Shown here one piece after another: positions 11,330 through 19,091 of a stretch of DNA of 64,000 nucleotides; position 1 is the first letter of the stretch, and each line of letters starts with the position of its first letter. The DNA lies in NCBI RefSeq assembly GCF_000816305.1, contig NZ_CP007773.1:682001-746000 (forward strand), in the 5' to 3' direction. A program made the position numbers and the translations under genes. Source of the DNA: Campylobacter subantarcticus LMG 24377 (lineage in GTDB: Bacteria > Campylobacterota > Campylobacteria > Campylobacterales > Campylobacteraceae). Below the pieces are notes generated by a model. That model ran no database searches. It saw only the letters and a list, made by a program, of their open reading frames with translations, and was not told where the DNA came from.

Positions 11330-13936
11330 ATGTATATAAACACACCTAAAAATCACCTCACGGGGGGGGGATACGATAATTTTCATTTTGGCTTAAGTGC
11401 TTTAGCTTCTTTAAAAAACTTTAAAAACTTCAATCTTTTAAAACTTTCTTTATTTACTATTTTTTCATTAAGTTCTTTAGAAGCAGCTATTCAGGCAGAT
11501 TATGATAAAAGTTCTAATGCTTATATTATCACAAAGCATAAATTTAATAATAATGATGTATATGATTATACAAACAATACTTATAAGTTTTTAAATGGTA
11601 AAAACTTCTATGGTCAAATGGCTAGTAATAAAAATCTATCTCATATTACTTTAATTTATGATAATCCTAAAGATAATACTAGTGCATTGCATTTTAGACA
11701 AGACATACTCACTCCAAGCATTAAAGAAGATATTTTTGTAATTAATGGCTTTCATGGAGCTTATTCTTCTAACACCACCATGAATCAAATCAGCTATATA
11801 CCTTTTTTAGTTTCTGCTTATGCTTTTAATGCTAAAGCAAATAATAATACCTTAGTATTAAAAGCAGGAGAATTATCTTCAGTATATTATTTAAAACCAA
11901 CCAATAAAGAAGTAATCAATCCTAAGGCTAGTGGTTTGGATAATAAATATAATTTTTTAATTACTCCTGCTATAGCTAGAAAAGGTGAAGCGAGCAATAA
12001 TACTTTAAATTTCTTAAAAGATGCCTATGTGAATATGGGTGTTGAGAACACTTATACCTTAGCCTTAAATGGAGCACCTTATATAGTAGGTGCTTTTGGT
12101 ATAGATGCTAATACTAATAATAATACTGTAATATTAAATGATGGAGTAAAGATAGACTTTCATACTACTCCTTATCAGCAAAGTGCTTTAAATGATGGTG
12201 ATATTTTTGATGAAAGAATGACTCATGTGGTTGGAGCTATAGCTTATAATGCTAATGCAAATAATAATAAATTACTTATTAATGGTGCTTCATTAATTGT
12301 GCATGGTCCAAGTGGATCATATTCTACTTCAGCTGCTACACATATGGCAGGTGGCTTTGTGGATGTTAATAATAATCAAAGCTATGAGGTAAGAGGAAAT
12401 AGTGTTATTATAAATGATTTACAATTAGACTTAAGAGTAGATGCTAAAAATACTCCTTTAGCTTATAATGCTGTATTAGTAGGTGAGATATTTGGTGGTA
12501 GGATTATGAAAGGTAATGCTTATAAAAACACCATAGATATCAAAGACTTACAAACCTTATTAGAACTTAATAATAATATAGAAGTAAAAGCACTCTTAGA
12601 CTTTTATGCAGGTGTAACTAATAATGGTATAGCTAATGATAATAGTGTTAGAATTCATCTTAAAAAGCCATTTGAGATTAATTCTAATTTTACAGGAAAA
12701 AATGAGTTTAATATTTATGGAGGGGTAGCGACTAAAGGAGCTAGTGGAAATAGCATTCATATTGATGGAGATTTAACCCAAGGACTTACTGTTGAAGATA
12801 ACCAAGATAAAATTCAAATCATAGCAGCACAAACTCTAAGTTCTAAGGCAAATAATAATAGCATTGTTATTAACAACTCAAATATTGCTATGCCTTTATT
12901 TTTATATGCAGTTTCTAAAGCTAATTTAGATAATAAAGATTATTATGCAAGTAGTGCTTATGCTAATAGCATAGTTTTAGATAATGTAAAATCAGGTAGA
13001 AATCTAACTGCTATTATAGAAGCTGATAATTTAGAAAAAAATACTATTAATTATAATCTTGTGCAATCCTTAACCAATGCTTCTAATATAGATAAAGGTT
13101 CTAAAGTTATACTAAGAGCTAATCAAAAGGCTAATGATAATACTTTAAATATTAAAGATTATTCTAGTAAGGCTAGGGATAATGTATATATTATTAAGGC
13201 TAAAGATGAAAGCACTAATAATAATATAATATTTGATAATATAACCCTAGGCACAGCTTCTAATAAAAGAGAAGGTGAAATAGTAATTAGTGCAGGTATA
13301 GCTAAGAATACGCATGATAATTATACACATATACATAATCTAAATATAGATGAGTATAAAGACAATTTTAGTATTGTCATAGCAGCTTCTGGTGTATATG
13401 GTAAGAATGATAAAAGCTATAATAATACTTTATATCTAAGTGGTGATATTAATATTTTTAACCATACTGATGCAAAAGTATTAGTAACAGGTAGCTTTTT
13501 ACGAATTCAAGAAGATAATAACTTTAAATCACAAGCTCTAACGCATCAAAGTGGTACTAACAATCACTTAGTGCTAAATACAAACATAACAACAAATACT
13601 ATCAATAACTTTGATCATTATAGCTTTATATTAAAAGATAATATTCAAGCTTATTTAAGTGCTAAAGAAGCTATTTATCTTTCTAAAGATAGTTCTATTA
13701 ATGTGTATACAAATAATGAGATAAAAAACAAAAGCTTTGTTCTAATGCAAAGTGAAAAAGGCTTTGTTAATGCTAATAATAAAAGATTAAATCAACAAGA
13801 TTTACAACAACTTTTAAACACTATAAGCAAAAACAATTACAAACTACATCAAAACATCAAAGCAAAAACTCAAAAGGCTAATTGCACCCTAAGTGTTAGC
13901 AAAGATGCTAAAAGTATTTATGTTAATTTAAATTAA
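11330..13936 (+). CDS. Phase-variable beta-helix passenger-like surface protein without a barrel domain
   Basis: I do not recognise a named gene. The protein begins with an extended N-terminus interrupted by a G9 tract (codons 11-14), then a hydrophobic signal-like segment near residues 37-55 ending SLSSLEAA. The remainder is built of irregular repeats of the form A-x-x-N-N-x-[ILV]-x-[ILV], such as ANNNTLVLKAG, TNNNTVILNDG and KANNNSIVINN, as expected of a right-handed beta-helix. It resembles autotransporter passengers of Campylobacter, yet it ends with a short tail containing one Cys and has no beta-barrel. It also lacks the NPNG motif of a TPS domain. tpsA follows after 19 bases. G9 keeps the frame open here. 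It may be exported by the neighbouring TpsB, or it may be a barrel-less remnant. Confidence 0.75.
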   Translation: MYINTPKNHLTGGGYDNFHFGLSALASLKNFKNFNLLKLSLFTIFSLSSLEAAIQADYDKSSNAYIITKHKFNNNDVYDYTNNTYKFLNGKNFYGQMASNKNLSHITLIYDNPKDNTSALHFRQDILTPSIKEDIFVINGFHGAYSSNTTMNQISYIPFLVSAYAFNAKANNNTLVLKAGELSSVYYLKPTNKEVINPKASGLDNKYNFLITPAIARKGEASNNTLNFLKDAYVNMGVENTYTLALNGAPYIVGAFGIDANTNNNTVILNDGVKIDFHTTPYQQSALNDGDIFDERMTHVVGAIAYNANANNNKLLINGASLIVHGPSGSYSTSAATHMAGGFVDVNNNQSYEVRGNSVIINDLQLDLRVDAKNTPLAYNAVLVGEIFGGRIMKGNAYKNTIDIKDLQTLLELNNNIEVKALLDFYAGVTNNGIANDNSVRIHLKKPFEINSNFTGKNEFNIYGGVATKGASGNSIHIDGDLTQGLTVEDNQDKIQIIAAQTLSSKANNNSIVINNSNIAMPLFLYAVSKANLDNKDYYASSAYANSIVLDNVKSGRNLTAIIEADNLEKNTINYNLVQSLTNASNIDKGSKVILRANQKANDNTLNIKDYSSKARDNVYIIKAKDESTNNNIIFDNITLGTASNKREGEIVISAGIAKNTHDNYTHIHNLNIDEYKDNFSIVIAASGVYGKNDKSYNNTLYLSGDINIFNHTDAKVLVTGSFLRIQEDNNFKSQALTHQSGTNNHLVLNTNITTNTINNFDHYSFILKDNIQAYLSAKEAIYLSKDSSINVYTNNEIKNKSFVLMQSEKGFVNANNKRLNQQDLQQLLNTISKNNYKLHQNIKAKTQKANCTLSVSKDAKSIYVNLN
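11362..11370 (+). repeat. Poly-G tract (G9), predicted phase-variation switch
   Basis: Nine consecutive G residues lie inside codons 11-14 of the surface gene. With nine the frame stays open for 868 codons. Ten would read ACG GGG GGG GGG ATA CGA TAA and stop at once; eight would stop at the TAA of GGCTTAA about 11 codons later. Tracts of G8 or more are known slipped-strand switches in Campylobacter. Confidence 0.92.
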
Positions 13937-13955
13937 AAGCTAGAAAGGATTTAAC

Positions 13956-16900
13956 ATGAAAAAGTTAACACATCATATCATGCTCTCAGGTATAACAGTA
14001 TCTTTACTTTTCTCTCCACTAATGGCAACAACTAAGATTAAACCAAATCAATTACCTAGTGGAGGTAAATTTACACATGGAACAAGTGGAAGTATAAACA
14101 CTAACAATAATATTATGAATATAACGGGTGATAAAACAAACTCTGTTATCCAATGGGGTGGTGGTTTTAGTATAGGAGAAAAAGCTCAAGTTAATTTTAA
14201 AGGTGAGAATAAAAACTATTTAAACATTGCTCATGGAACAAGTAAATCTACCATAGAAGGTATATTAAATGCAGGTGGTAATAATGTCTTTTTAATCAAT
14301 CCTAATGGAGTAATCATTACTAAAACAGGAACTATTAATGCTAATCGCTTTGTGACTTCAACTTCTTCTATGAGTGATGCTGATATGAAAACATTTGCTA
14401 ATTTAAAAGATTTAAGTGCAGGAACAAGCTTTTCTCCTGTGTTTAACTCACAAAAAGCAGGTAATGTAGTAAATATGGGTAATATTAATGCAAATGATGT
14501 ATTGCTTATAGGGAATAAGGTGGATATACAGAGTGGTAAAATAGGTAAAGAAAATTCTAAAACACATTTAGTAGGTAATGATGTGTATATAGATGCAGAT
14601 AATGTAAAATTAAATTCAACCATAGATGTTACTGCTATGAATGGTGGCCATATACAAAGACAAATGAATAAATTTGCTAATGATGATTATAAATTTGGTG
14701 AAAATGCAACAATAAACAATGTAAATTACACAGAAACTAATGGACAAATACGCAATGGAAATTCTTCTAACTTCAAAAAGATTTTAACCATAGGTAATAT
14801 GGGAGATGAAAAAGCTAATGCTACAGAGTGGTTTTATTTTGCTAAGGGTTGGAATGAAAATCAAGGAGAAACTAGAAGTATAGATGAATTTAGATTAGTA
14901 GGTAATATAGATTTTAGTGGTAATCAAGGACAAAACAAAGAAGGTAGTCAAAACTATACAAATTATTGTATAGATGGTCTTGGTTGTACTTCTATGATAG
15001 TTGGGACAGATTATTACAATAATGCTTTTAACAAAACTTTTGATGGACAAGGATATACTTTAAAAAATATTAATATAGATACAACAACATTAGACAATAA
15101 ACCACAATATGTTGGTATATTTGGAAGTGCTAATAAAGCTACATTTAAAAATATCAATGTAGATTATATGGGTGGTGGTATAAAGGCAAAAAATAACAAT
15201 GGTAATCTTCATGTAGGTGGATTTGTTGGGGAATCTTATAATAGCACATTTACCAATATTTCTTTAAATAATATAGGTGATATTAGTAGTAGTAATGATG
15301 ATTATTCCTATGTAGGTGGTTTTGCTGGGCGGATTGGTAATAATGCCACATTTTCCAATATTTCTTTAAATAATATAGGTGATATTAGTAGCAGTAATAA
15401 TAATAATTCCTCTGCAGGCGGTTTTGCTGGGCATGTTGTTGTTCGTAATGCCACACTTACCAATATTTCTTTAAATAATATAGGTAATATTAGTAGTAGT
15501 AGTAATAATAATTCCTCTGCAGGTGGTTTTGCTGGGCATGTTGTTGTTGATAAAGCCACACTTACCAATATTTCTTTAAATAATATAGGTAATATTAGTA
15601 GTAGTAGTAATAATTCCTATGCAGGTGGTTTTGCTGGGTATATTATTGTTGATAATACCACATTTTCCAATATCTCTTTAAATGATATAGGTAATATTAG
15701 TAGTAGTAATGATGAGTCCTATGATTCCTATGCAGGTGGTTTTGTCGGGCGTATTTCTGGATATTATAGTTATACTGGAAACGTTAAATTTGAAAACATC
15801 TACATGTATTTTAAAGATGATGCAAAAATTACAGCTAGTGGTGGTGATCGTAATCGTGAAAATAAAGCAGGTAAATTTTATGGCCATGAGGATAATAAAA
15901 ATTCTGTAACTTCCACCTTCAACAACATCCACATTTATTATAAAGATGGAACATTAAGTAATGCAACTGCTAGTAGTAAGTATGAAAACGAAGTTAAGAA
16001 TGATAAAGAAGCTCAGAATGATAAAATCAACCTCCATACTTATACAGATGAAGCAGATGGTTATAAACAATTCCTAGATAAAGCAAAACATGTTACTGGT
16101 GCATCTATCACCCCGCCAACCATAACCCCACCAAGCAAACCAGAACAACCAGATGTTTCTGAAGGTGTTAGTAGTGATGTTAAACTAGATAAAGATGATC
16201 TAAATATTCCTGTATTAAATGATATATTAAATGATATATTAAATGGAAAATATTCTGTAAGTATAGATGATCTAGGAAATATCAAATTTACTCCAACTGA
16301 TAAAATCACTCTTGATTCTGTTAAACAAAGTTTAGATTTCTTAAATGAATTTTTCAAACAAGAAGGAATGGAAGAACTTTTAAATAAATTTGAAAGTGAT
16401 TTAAAAAACAAGTATGATAAAGCTTTAGCATTAAAAGATTATTTACAAACAACTATTAAAAGTGAAACTCAAGGAATTGTTAATGAATTTAATGCAATAA
16501 AACAAGCATATGAAGAAGAATTGAAAAAATACAATTACTATGTAAATTTACTCAATGAAGGAAAATCAATTGATAATTTTGATTTTACAGAAAGTGCTAA
16601 AAAAATAAAAGAATATAAAAATCAACTTGATGGATATATAAGTGATATTAATGATAAAATTGCAACAAAATACAATCAAGAAATAAAAGAACAATTTAAA
16701 TATACTGATTTTACCATCAAAAATGATTTGTTTTATTCTAATATGCAAATACCTAATCAACCATCAATCCCTGATACAGGTAGTTCTAGTCTAAGCTTTG
16801 AACAAACTTCATCTTTCAATCTAAAAGGAGATGAAGCTATTAAAGAAGAAGAACAAGTTGAAGTAGTAGAAGAAACTTCATTGACGCAAAAAGGTAAAAT

Positions 16901-16958
16901 TTGTATAGTAAGTGATAATTATAAAACTATGAATTCTTGTTTAGTTAGTGGAATGTAA
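13956..16958 (+). CDS. TpsA-family exoprotein (filamentous haemagglutinin-like, GLUG repeats)
   Basis: Secreted partner of a two-partner secretion system, probably an adhesin. A signal peptide (cleavage near LMA-TT, residue 24) is followed by a TPS domain with the hallmark NPNGV at residues 115-119. Next comes a beta-helix-like region, then five tandem 34-35 residue repeats (about 433-600) with the GLUG pattern GGFAG. A Pro/Thr hinge (about 708-722, ITPPTITPPSKPEQ) precedes a charged, coiled-coil-like stretch of about 200 residues. The last 20 residues hold two cysteines (C983, C995) eleven residues apart, similar in layout to the Cys pair that anchors the Haemophilus HMW1 adhesin. The RBS GAAAGGA ends seven bases before the ATG. 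tpsB follows downstream. I see no toxin-like C-terminal domain. Confidence 0.87.
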   Translation: MKKLTHHIMLSGITVSLLFSPLMATTKIKPNQLPSGGKFTHGTSGSINTNNNIMNITGDKTNSVIQWGGGFSIGEKAQVNFKGENKNYLNIAHGTSKSTIEGILNAGGNNVFLINPNGVIITKTGTINANRFVTSTSSMSDADMKTFANLKDLSAGTSFSPVFNSQKAGNVVNMGNINANDVLLIGNKVDIQSGKIGKENSKTHLVGNDVYIDADNVKLNSTIDVTAMNGGHIQRQMNKFANDDYKFGENATINNVNYTETNGQIRNGNSSNFKKILTIGNMGDEKANATEWFYFAKGWNENQGETRSIDEFRLVGNIDFSGNQGQNKEGSQNYTNYCIDGLGCTSMIVGTDYYNNAFNKTFDGQGYTLKNINIDTTTLDNKPQYVGIFGSANKATFKNINVDYMGGGIKAKNNNGNLHVGGFVGESYNSTFTNISLNNIGDISSSNDDYSYVGGFAGRIGNNATFSNISLNNIGDISSSNNNNSSAGGFAGHVVVRNATLTNISLNNIGNISSSSNNNSSAGGFAGHVVVDKATLTNISLNNIGNISSSSNNSYAGGFAGYIIVDNTTFSNISLNDIGNISSSNDESYDSYAGGFVGRISGYYSYTGNVKFENIYMYFKDDAKITASGGDRNRENKAGKFYGHEDNKNSVTSTFNNIHIYYKDGTLSNATASSKYENEVKNDKEAQNDKINLHTYTDEADGYKQFLDKAKHVTGASITPPTITPPSKPEQPDVSEGVSSDVKLDKDDLNIPVLNDILNDILNGKYSVSIDDLGNIKFTPTDKITLDSVKQSLDFLNEFFKQEGMEELLNKFESDLKNKYDKALALKDYLQTTIKSETQGIVNEFNAIKQAYEEELKKYNYYVNLLNEGKSIDNFDFTESAKKIKEYKNQLDGYISDINDKIATKYNQEIKEQFKYTDFTIKNDLFYSNMQIPNQPSIPDTGSSSLSFEQTSSFNLKGDEAIKEEEQVEVVEETSLTQKGKICIVSDNYKTMNSCLVSGM
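15253..15768 (+). repeat. Five tandem 102-105 bp repeats in tpsA
   Basis: The motif CCAATAT(T/C)TCTTTAAAT recurs at 15253, 15355, 15460, 15565 and 15667, giving periods of 102, 105, 105 and 102 bases. Each unit encodes SNISLNNIG(D/N)ISSS followed by an Asn/Ser run and GGFAG. AGT/AAT triplet runs inside the units differ in length. All periods are multiples of three, so repeat number can change in frame. Confidence 0.92.
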
Positions 16959-16965
16959 ATATTTT

Positions 16966-16987
16966 GCTAGGATAGCTATATCCTGGC
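16966..16987 (+). other. Hairpin between tpsA and tpsB (first)
   Basis: Arms GCTAGGATA (16966-16974) and TATCCTGGC (16979-16987) pair over nine positions with one G-U and a 4-base loop. No T run follows, so it is not a classical terminator. It may limit read-through or stabilise the upstream mRNA. Confidence 0.5.
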
Positions 16988-16994
16988 AATAATA

Positions 16995-17018
16995 ATGAGC
17001 ATATTAATAAATGCTCAT
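16995..17018 (+). other. Hairpin between tpsA and tpsB (second)
   Basis: Perfect 8-bp arms ATGAGCAT (16995-17002) and ATGCTCAT (17011-17018) with an 8-base AT loop, directly after the first hairpin. Two stem-loops in a 137-base gap suggest that tpsA and tpsB levels are set apart, but this is inference. Confidence 0.5.
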
Positions 17019-17095
17019 ATTAAATACTATTTTGATTGATCAATAAATATAAAAACAAAAATTCTTGATTTTAAGAATAAAAAGGAAAAACCATC

Positions 17096-18943
17096 ATGAA
17101 AAAACTCTCTCTTTGTATTGTAGCTATTAGCTCTTTAGTTTATGCTAATAATGGAAGTATTACCATAGTAAAAAATGATATAGAAAAGGCTATAGAGCTA
17201 TCCCCTGATAGAAACCTCCCTCAAAACAAAGCTTTGAAAGAAAATCTAAAAACCAAAGATGATTATATAAAAAGCCAAGAAGCTAAAAAAGACTTTGAAG
17301 AAAAAAAGAAAGCTTTAAAAGAAAAACTACAACAAGAAGAGGAAGCTAATGAGGAAACTACTAATACAAACAATGATAAAACTAATACTAGTATAAATGA
17401 TAATAATTCTAACTCAACTAATGATACTACTAATACAAACAACCAAACCAATACTAATTCTAACAATAACACCCCTACCATCAAAAAAATAAAAACCAAA
17501 TACAAATTTGTCATCTCTAATAAAAATACTAGCTTTGAAAAACTAGGTATTAAAGAAGAAGATTTACAATTACTCATTAGTGAGTTTAGTACAAGAAAAT
17601 TAAACTTACAAGATTTACAAGATATATCTAATATTATTGCTTATTATTTTCAAGTTAATGGCTATCCTGCAGCAACAGCTTATGTGCCCCAACAAGAATT
17701 TGAAGATAGTGTACAAATTAATATAGCCTTAGGAACACTAGGTAAATATGTAGTAAAGAATAAAACTAGCATAAAAGATCATTTCATAGAAAATAAACTT
17801 AATGAAAGAATCAAAGGTAAAATCATTTCTACTGCATTAATAGAAGATAGTGTATATAAAGTCAATGAAATGTATGGGATAACAACCCTAGCAGGATTAC
17901 AAGCAGGAGAGAATATAGGAGAGACTGATGTAGTCATAGAAGTAATGCCTGATACCAAGGCTAATGTATTATTATATGCTGATAATTATGGTATTGAAAG
18001 TGCAGGGGATATTAGAGCAGGTATTAGTATGGGTTTTAATTCTATACTTAATATGGGGGATTATTATAATTTTTACTTACAATCAAGCAATGAAAAACAA
18101 ATCAATTATGGAGCAAGTTATACTTTCTTTTTAGGAAATTTAAAAATTACTCCAAGTATTTCTCAAGGAACTTATTCTTTAGGTGGAATTTATGAGGGTT
18201 TAGGTTTTAGTGGTAAATCAAGAAATATTGGTATAGACTTTTCTTATCCTGTGTGGATTAATACTTATTCTTCTTTATACTTTACTTCTAGTATATATCA
18301 TAAGATATTAAGTGATACTAGTTTAGATGTTATAAGCTTTGATAAGCATTCTAATGTAGGGAGTATGGGTTTAGAAGGTTTATTTAGAGGCTTTGAAAAC
18401 AATACTCTTGCTTATGCTGGCAAAATAAGCATAGGTAAGGTTAATAATGATAGTGTAGATATTATATCTAATAAAGGCTTTGGTTGGTTTAGAAAATTAA
18501 ATGCTAGTGTGAATAATTATTATAGTATTAATGAATACATTACTCATACACTTAATCTTAACTATCAAAAGGTATTAGGGAATTTTGAACTTGATTCTTC
18601 AGAGAGTTCATCTTTGGGTGGAGCTTATGGAGTAAGAGCTTATGATAATGGAGAGGGTGATGGAGATAATACTATAGTGGCTAATTTTGGTATAAGAATT
18701 AATCTACCAAATACTAATTTTTATTTTACTCCCTTTTATGATATAGGTTATGCTTGGTATGAAAAAAAATCATCAGATAGAAGAAGCAATGAACATTTCT
18801 TAGATGCAATAGGTTTACAAATACTTTATAATAAAGCAAATGAGTATTATATAAAATTAGATGCAGCAAGAGCGCTACATCAGTATAAATATGATGATGA
18901 ACATAGAATGAAATTATATTTAAGTGGTGGGGTGTATTTTTGA
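17096..18943 (+). CDS. TpsB outer-membrane transporter (ShlB/FhaC/HecB family)
   Basis: Outer-membrane pore that secretes TpsA proteins; Omp85/TpsB superfamily. It has a signal peptide (residues 1-17), a charged helical segment, a long Asn/Thr-rich linker (about 85-130), POTRA-like domains (about 140-290, including DISNIIAYYFQVNGYPAATAYVP) and a 16-strand-type barrel to the C-terminus. The loop-6 motif appears as GAYGVRAYDNGEGDG (VRAY at 513-516), which is diagnostic of this family. The protein ends in YLSGGVYF with the terminal Phe expected for BAM-dependent insertion. The RBS is AAAGGA at 17081. The Asn/Thr linker before POTRA is unusually long. Its partner is almost certainly the TpsA gene just upstream. 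Confidence 0.93.
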   Translation: MKKLSLCIVAISSLVYANNGSITIVKNDIEKAIELSPDRNLPQNKALKENLKTKDDYIKSQEAKKDFEEKKKALKEKLQQEEEANEETTNTNNDKTNTSINDNNSNSTNDTTNTNNQTNTNSNNNTPTIKKIKTKYKFVISNKNTSFEKLGIKEEDLQLLISEFSTRKLNLQDLQDISNIIAYYFQVNGYPAATAYVPQQEFEDSVQINIALGTLGKYVVKNKTSIKDHFIENKLNERIKGKIISTALIEDSVYKVNEMYGITTLAGLQAGENIGETDVVIEVMPDTKANVLLYADNYGIESAGDIRAGISMGFNSILNMGDYYNFYLQSSNEKQINYGASYTFFLGNLKITPSISQGTYSLGGIYEGLGFSGKSRNIGIDFSYPVWINTYSSLYFTSSIYHKILSDTSLDVISFDKHSNVGSMGLEGLFRGFENNTLAYAGKISIGKVNNDSVDIISNKGFGWFRKLNASVNNYYSINEYITHTLNLNYQKVLGNFELDSSESSSLGGAYGVRAYDNGEGDGDNTIVANFGIRINLPNTNFYFTPFYDIGYAWYEKKSSDRRSNEHFLDAIGLQILYNKANEYYIKLDAARALHQYKYDDEHRMKLYLSGGVYF

Positions 18944-18960
18944 AAAATTATTAAAGAGGA

Positions 18961-18984
18961 ATGAGTGATTTGTAAATCACTCAT
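18961..18984 (+). terminator. Strong palindromic hairpin after tpsB
   Basis: ATGAGTGATTT (18961-18971) and AAATCACTCAT (18974-18984) are perfect 11-base inverted repeats. The hairpin lies 17 bases after the tpsB stop. The downstream sequence is not T-rich, so it may end transcription weakly or act as an mRNA 3' stabiliser. Confidence 0.55.
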
Positions 18985-19000
18985 TAGCTGTATCATAAAA

Positions 19001-19041
19001 TATAATGTTATCATTAAGTGTTATTGGTAATATTTTATAAT
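19001..19041 (+). promoter_or_regulatory. Candidate -10 elements upstream of the barrel-like gene
   Basis: Two TATAAT hexamers, at 19001-19006 and 19036-19041, lie 86 and 51 bases before the GTG start. Either could drive the gene independently of tpsB, in line with the hairpin at 18961. No -35 is needed for many Campylobacter promoters, so the choice is open. Confidence 0.35.
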
Positions 19042-19091
19042 AAGTAATGAAATTTTGCATTCATAAGAAATATGATACAAATAGAGGATGA

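Noticed and set aside
14231-14623. 130-codon minus-strand frame in tpsA
   Set aside because: It lies entirely within the conserved TPS domain region, with no upstream RBS or promoter of note.
15308-15568. Minus-strand frame of 86 codons in the tpsA repeats
   Set aside because: It mirrors the tandem repeats on the other strand. It has no ribosome site and a repetitive Leu-rich product.
15253-15768. CRISPR-like array
   Set aside because: The repeats are coding, in frame and about 100 bases long, with no short unique spacers between short repeats.
13956-18943. CdiA/CdiB contact-dependent inhibition system
   Set aside because: TpsA ends in a helical region with a Cys pair, with no toxin domain, no VENN-like motif and no small immunity gene after it.
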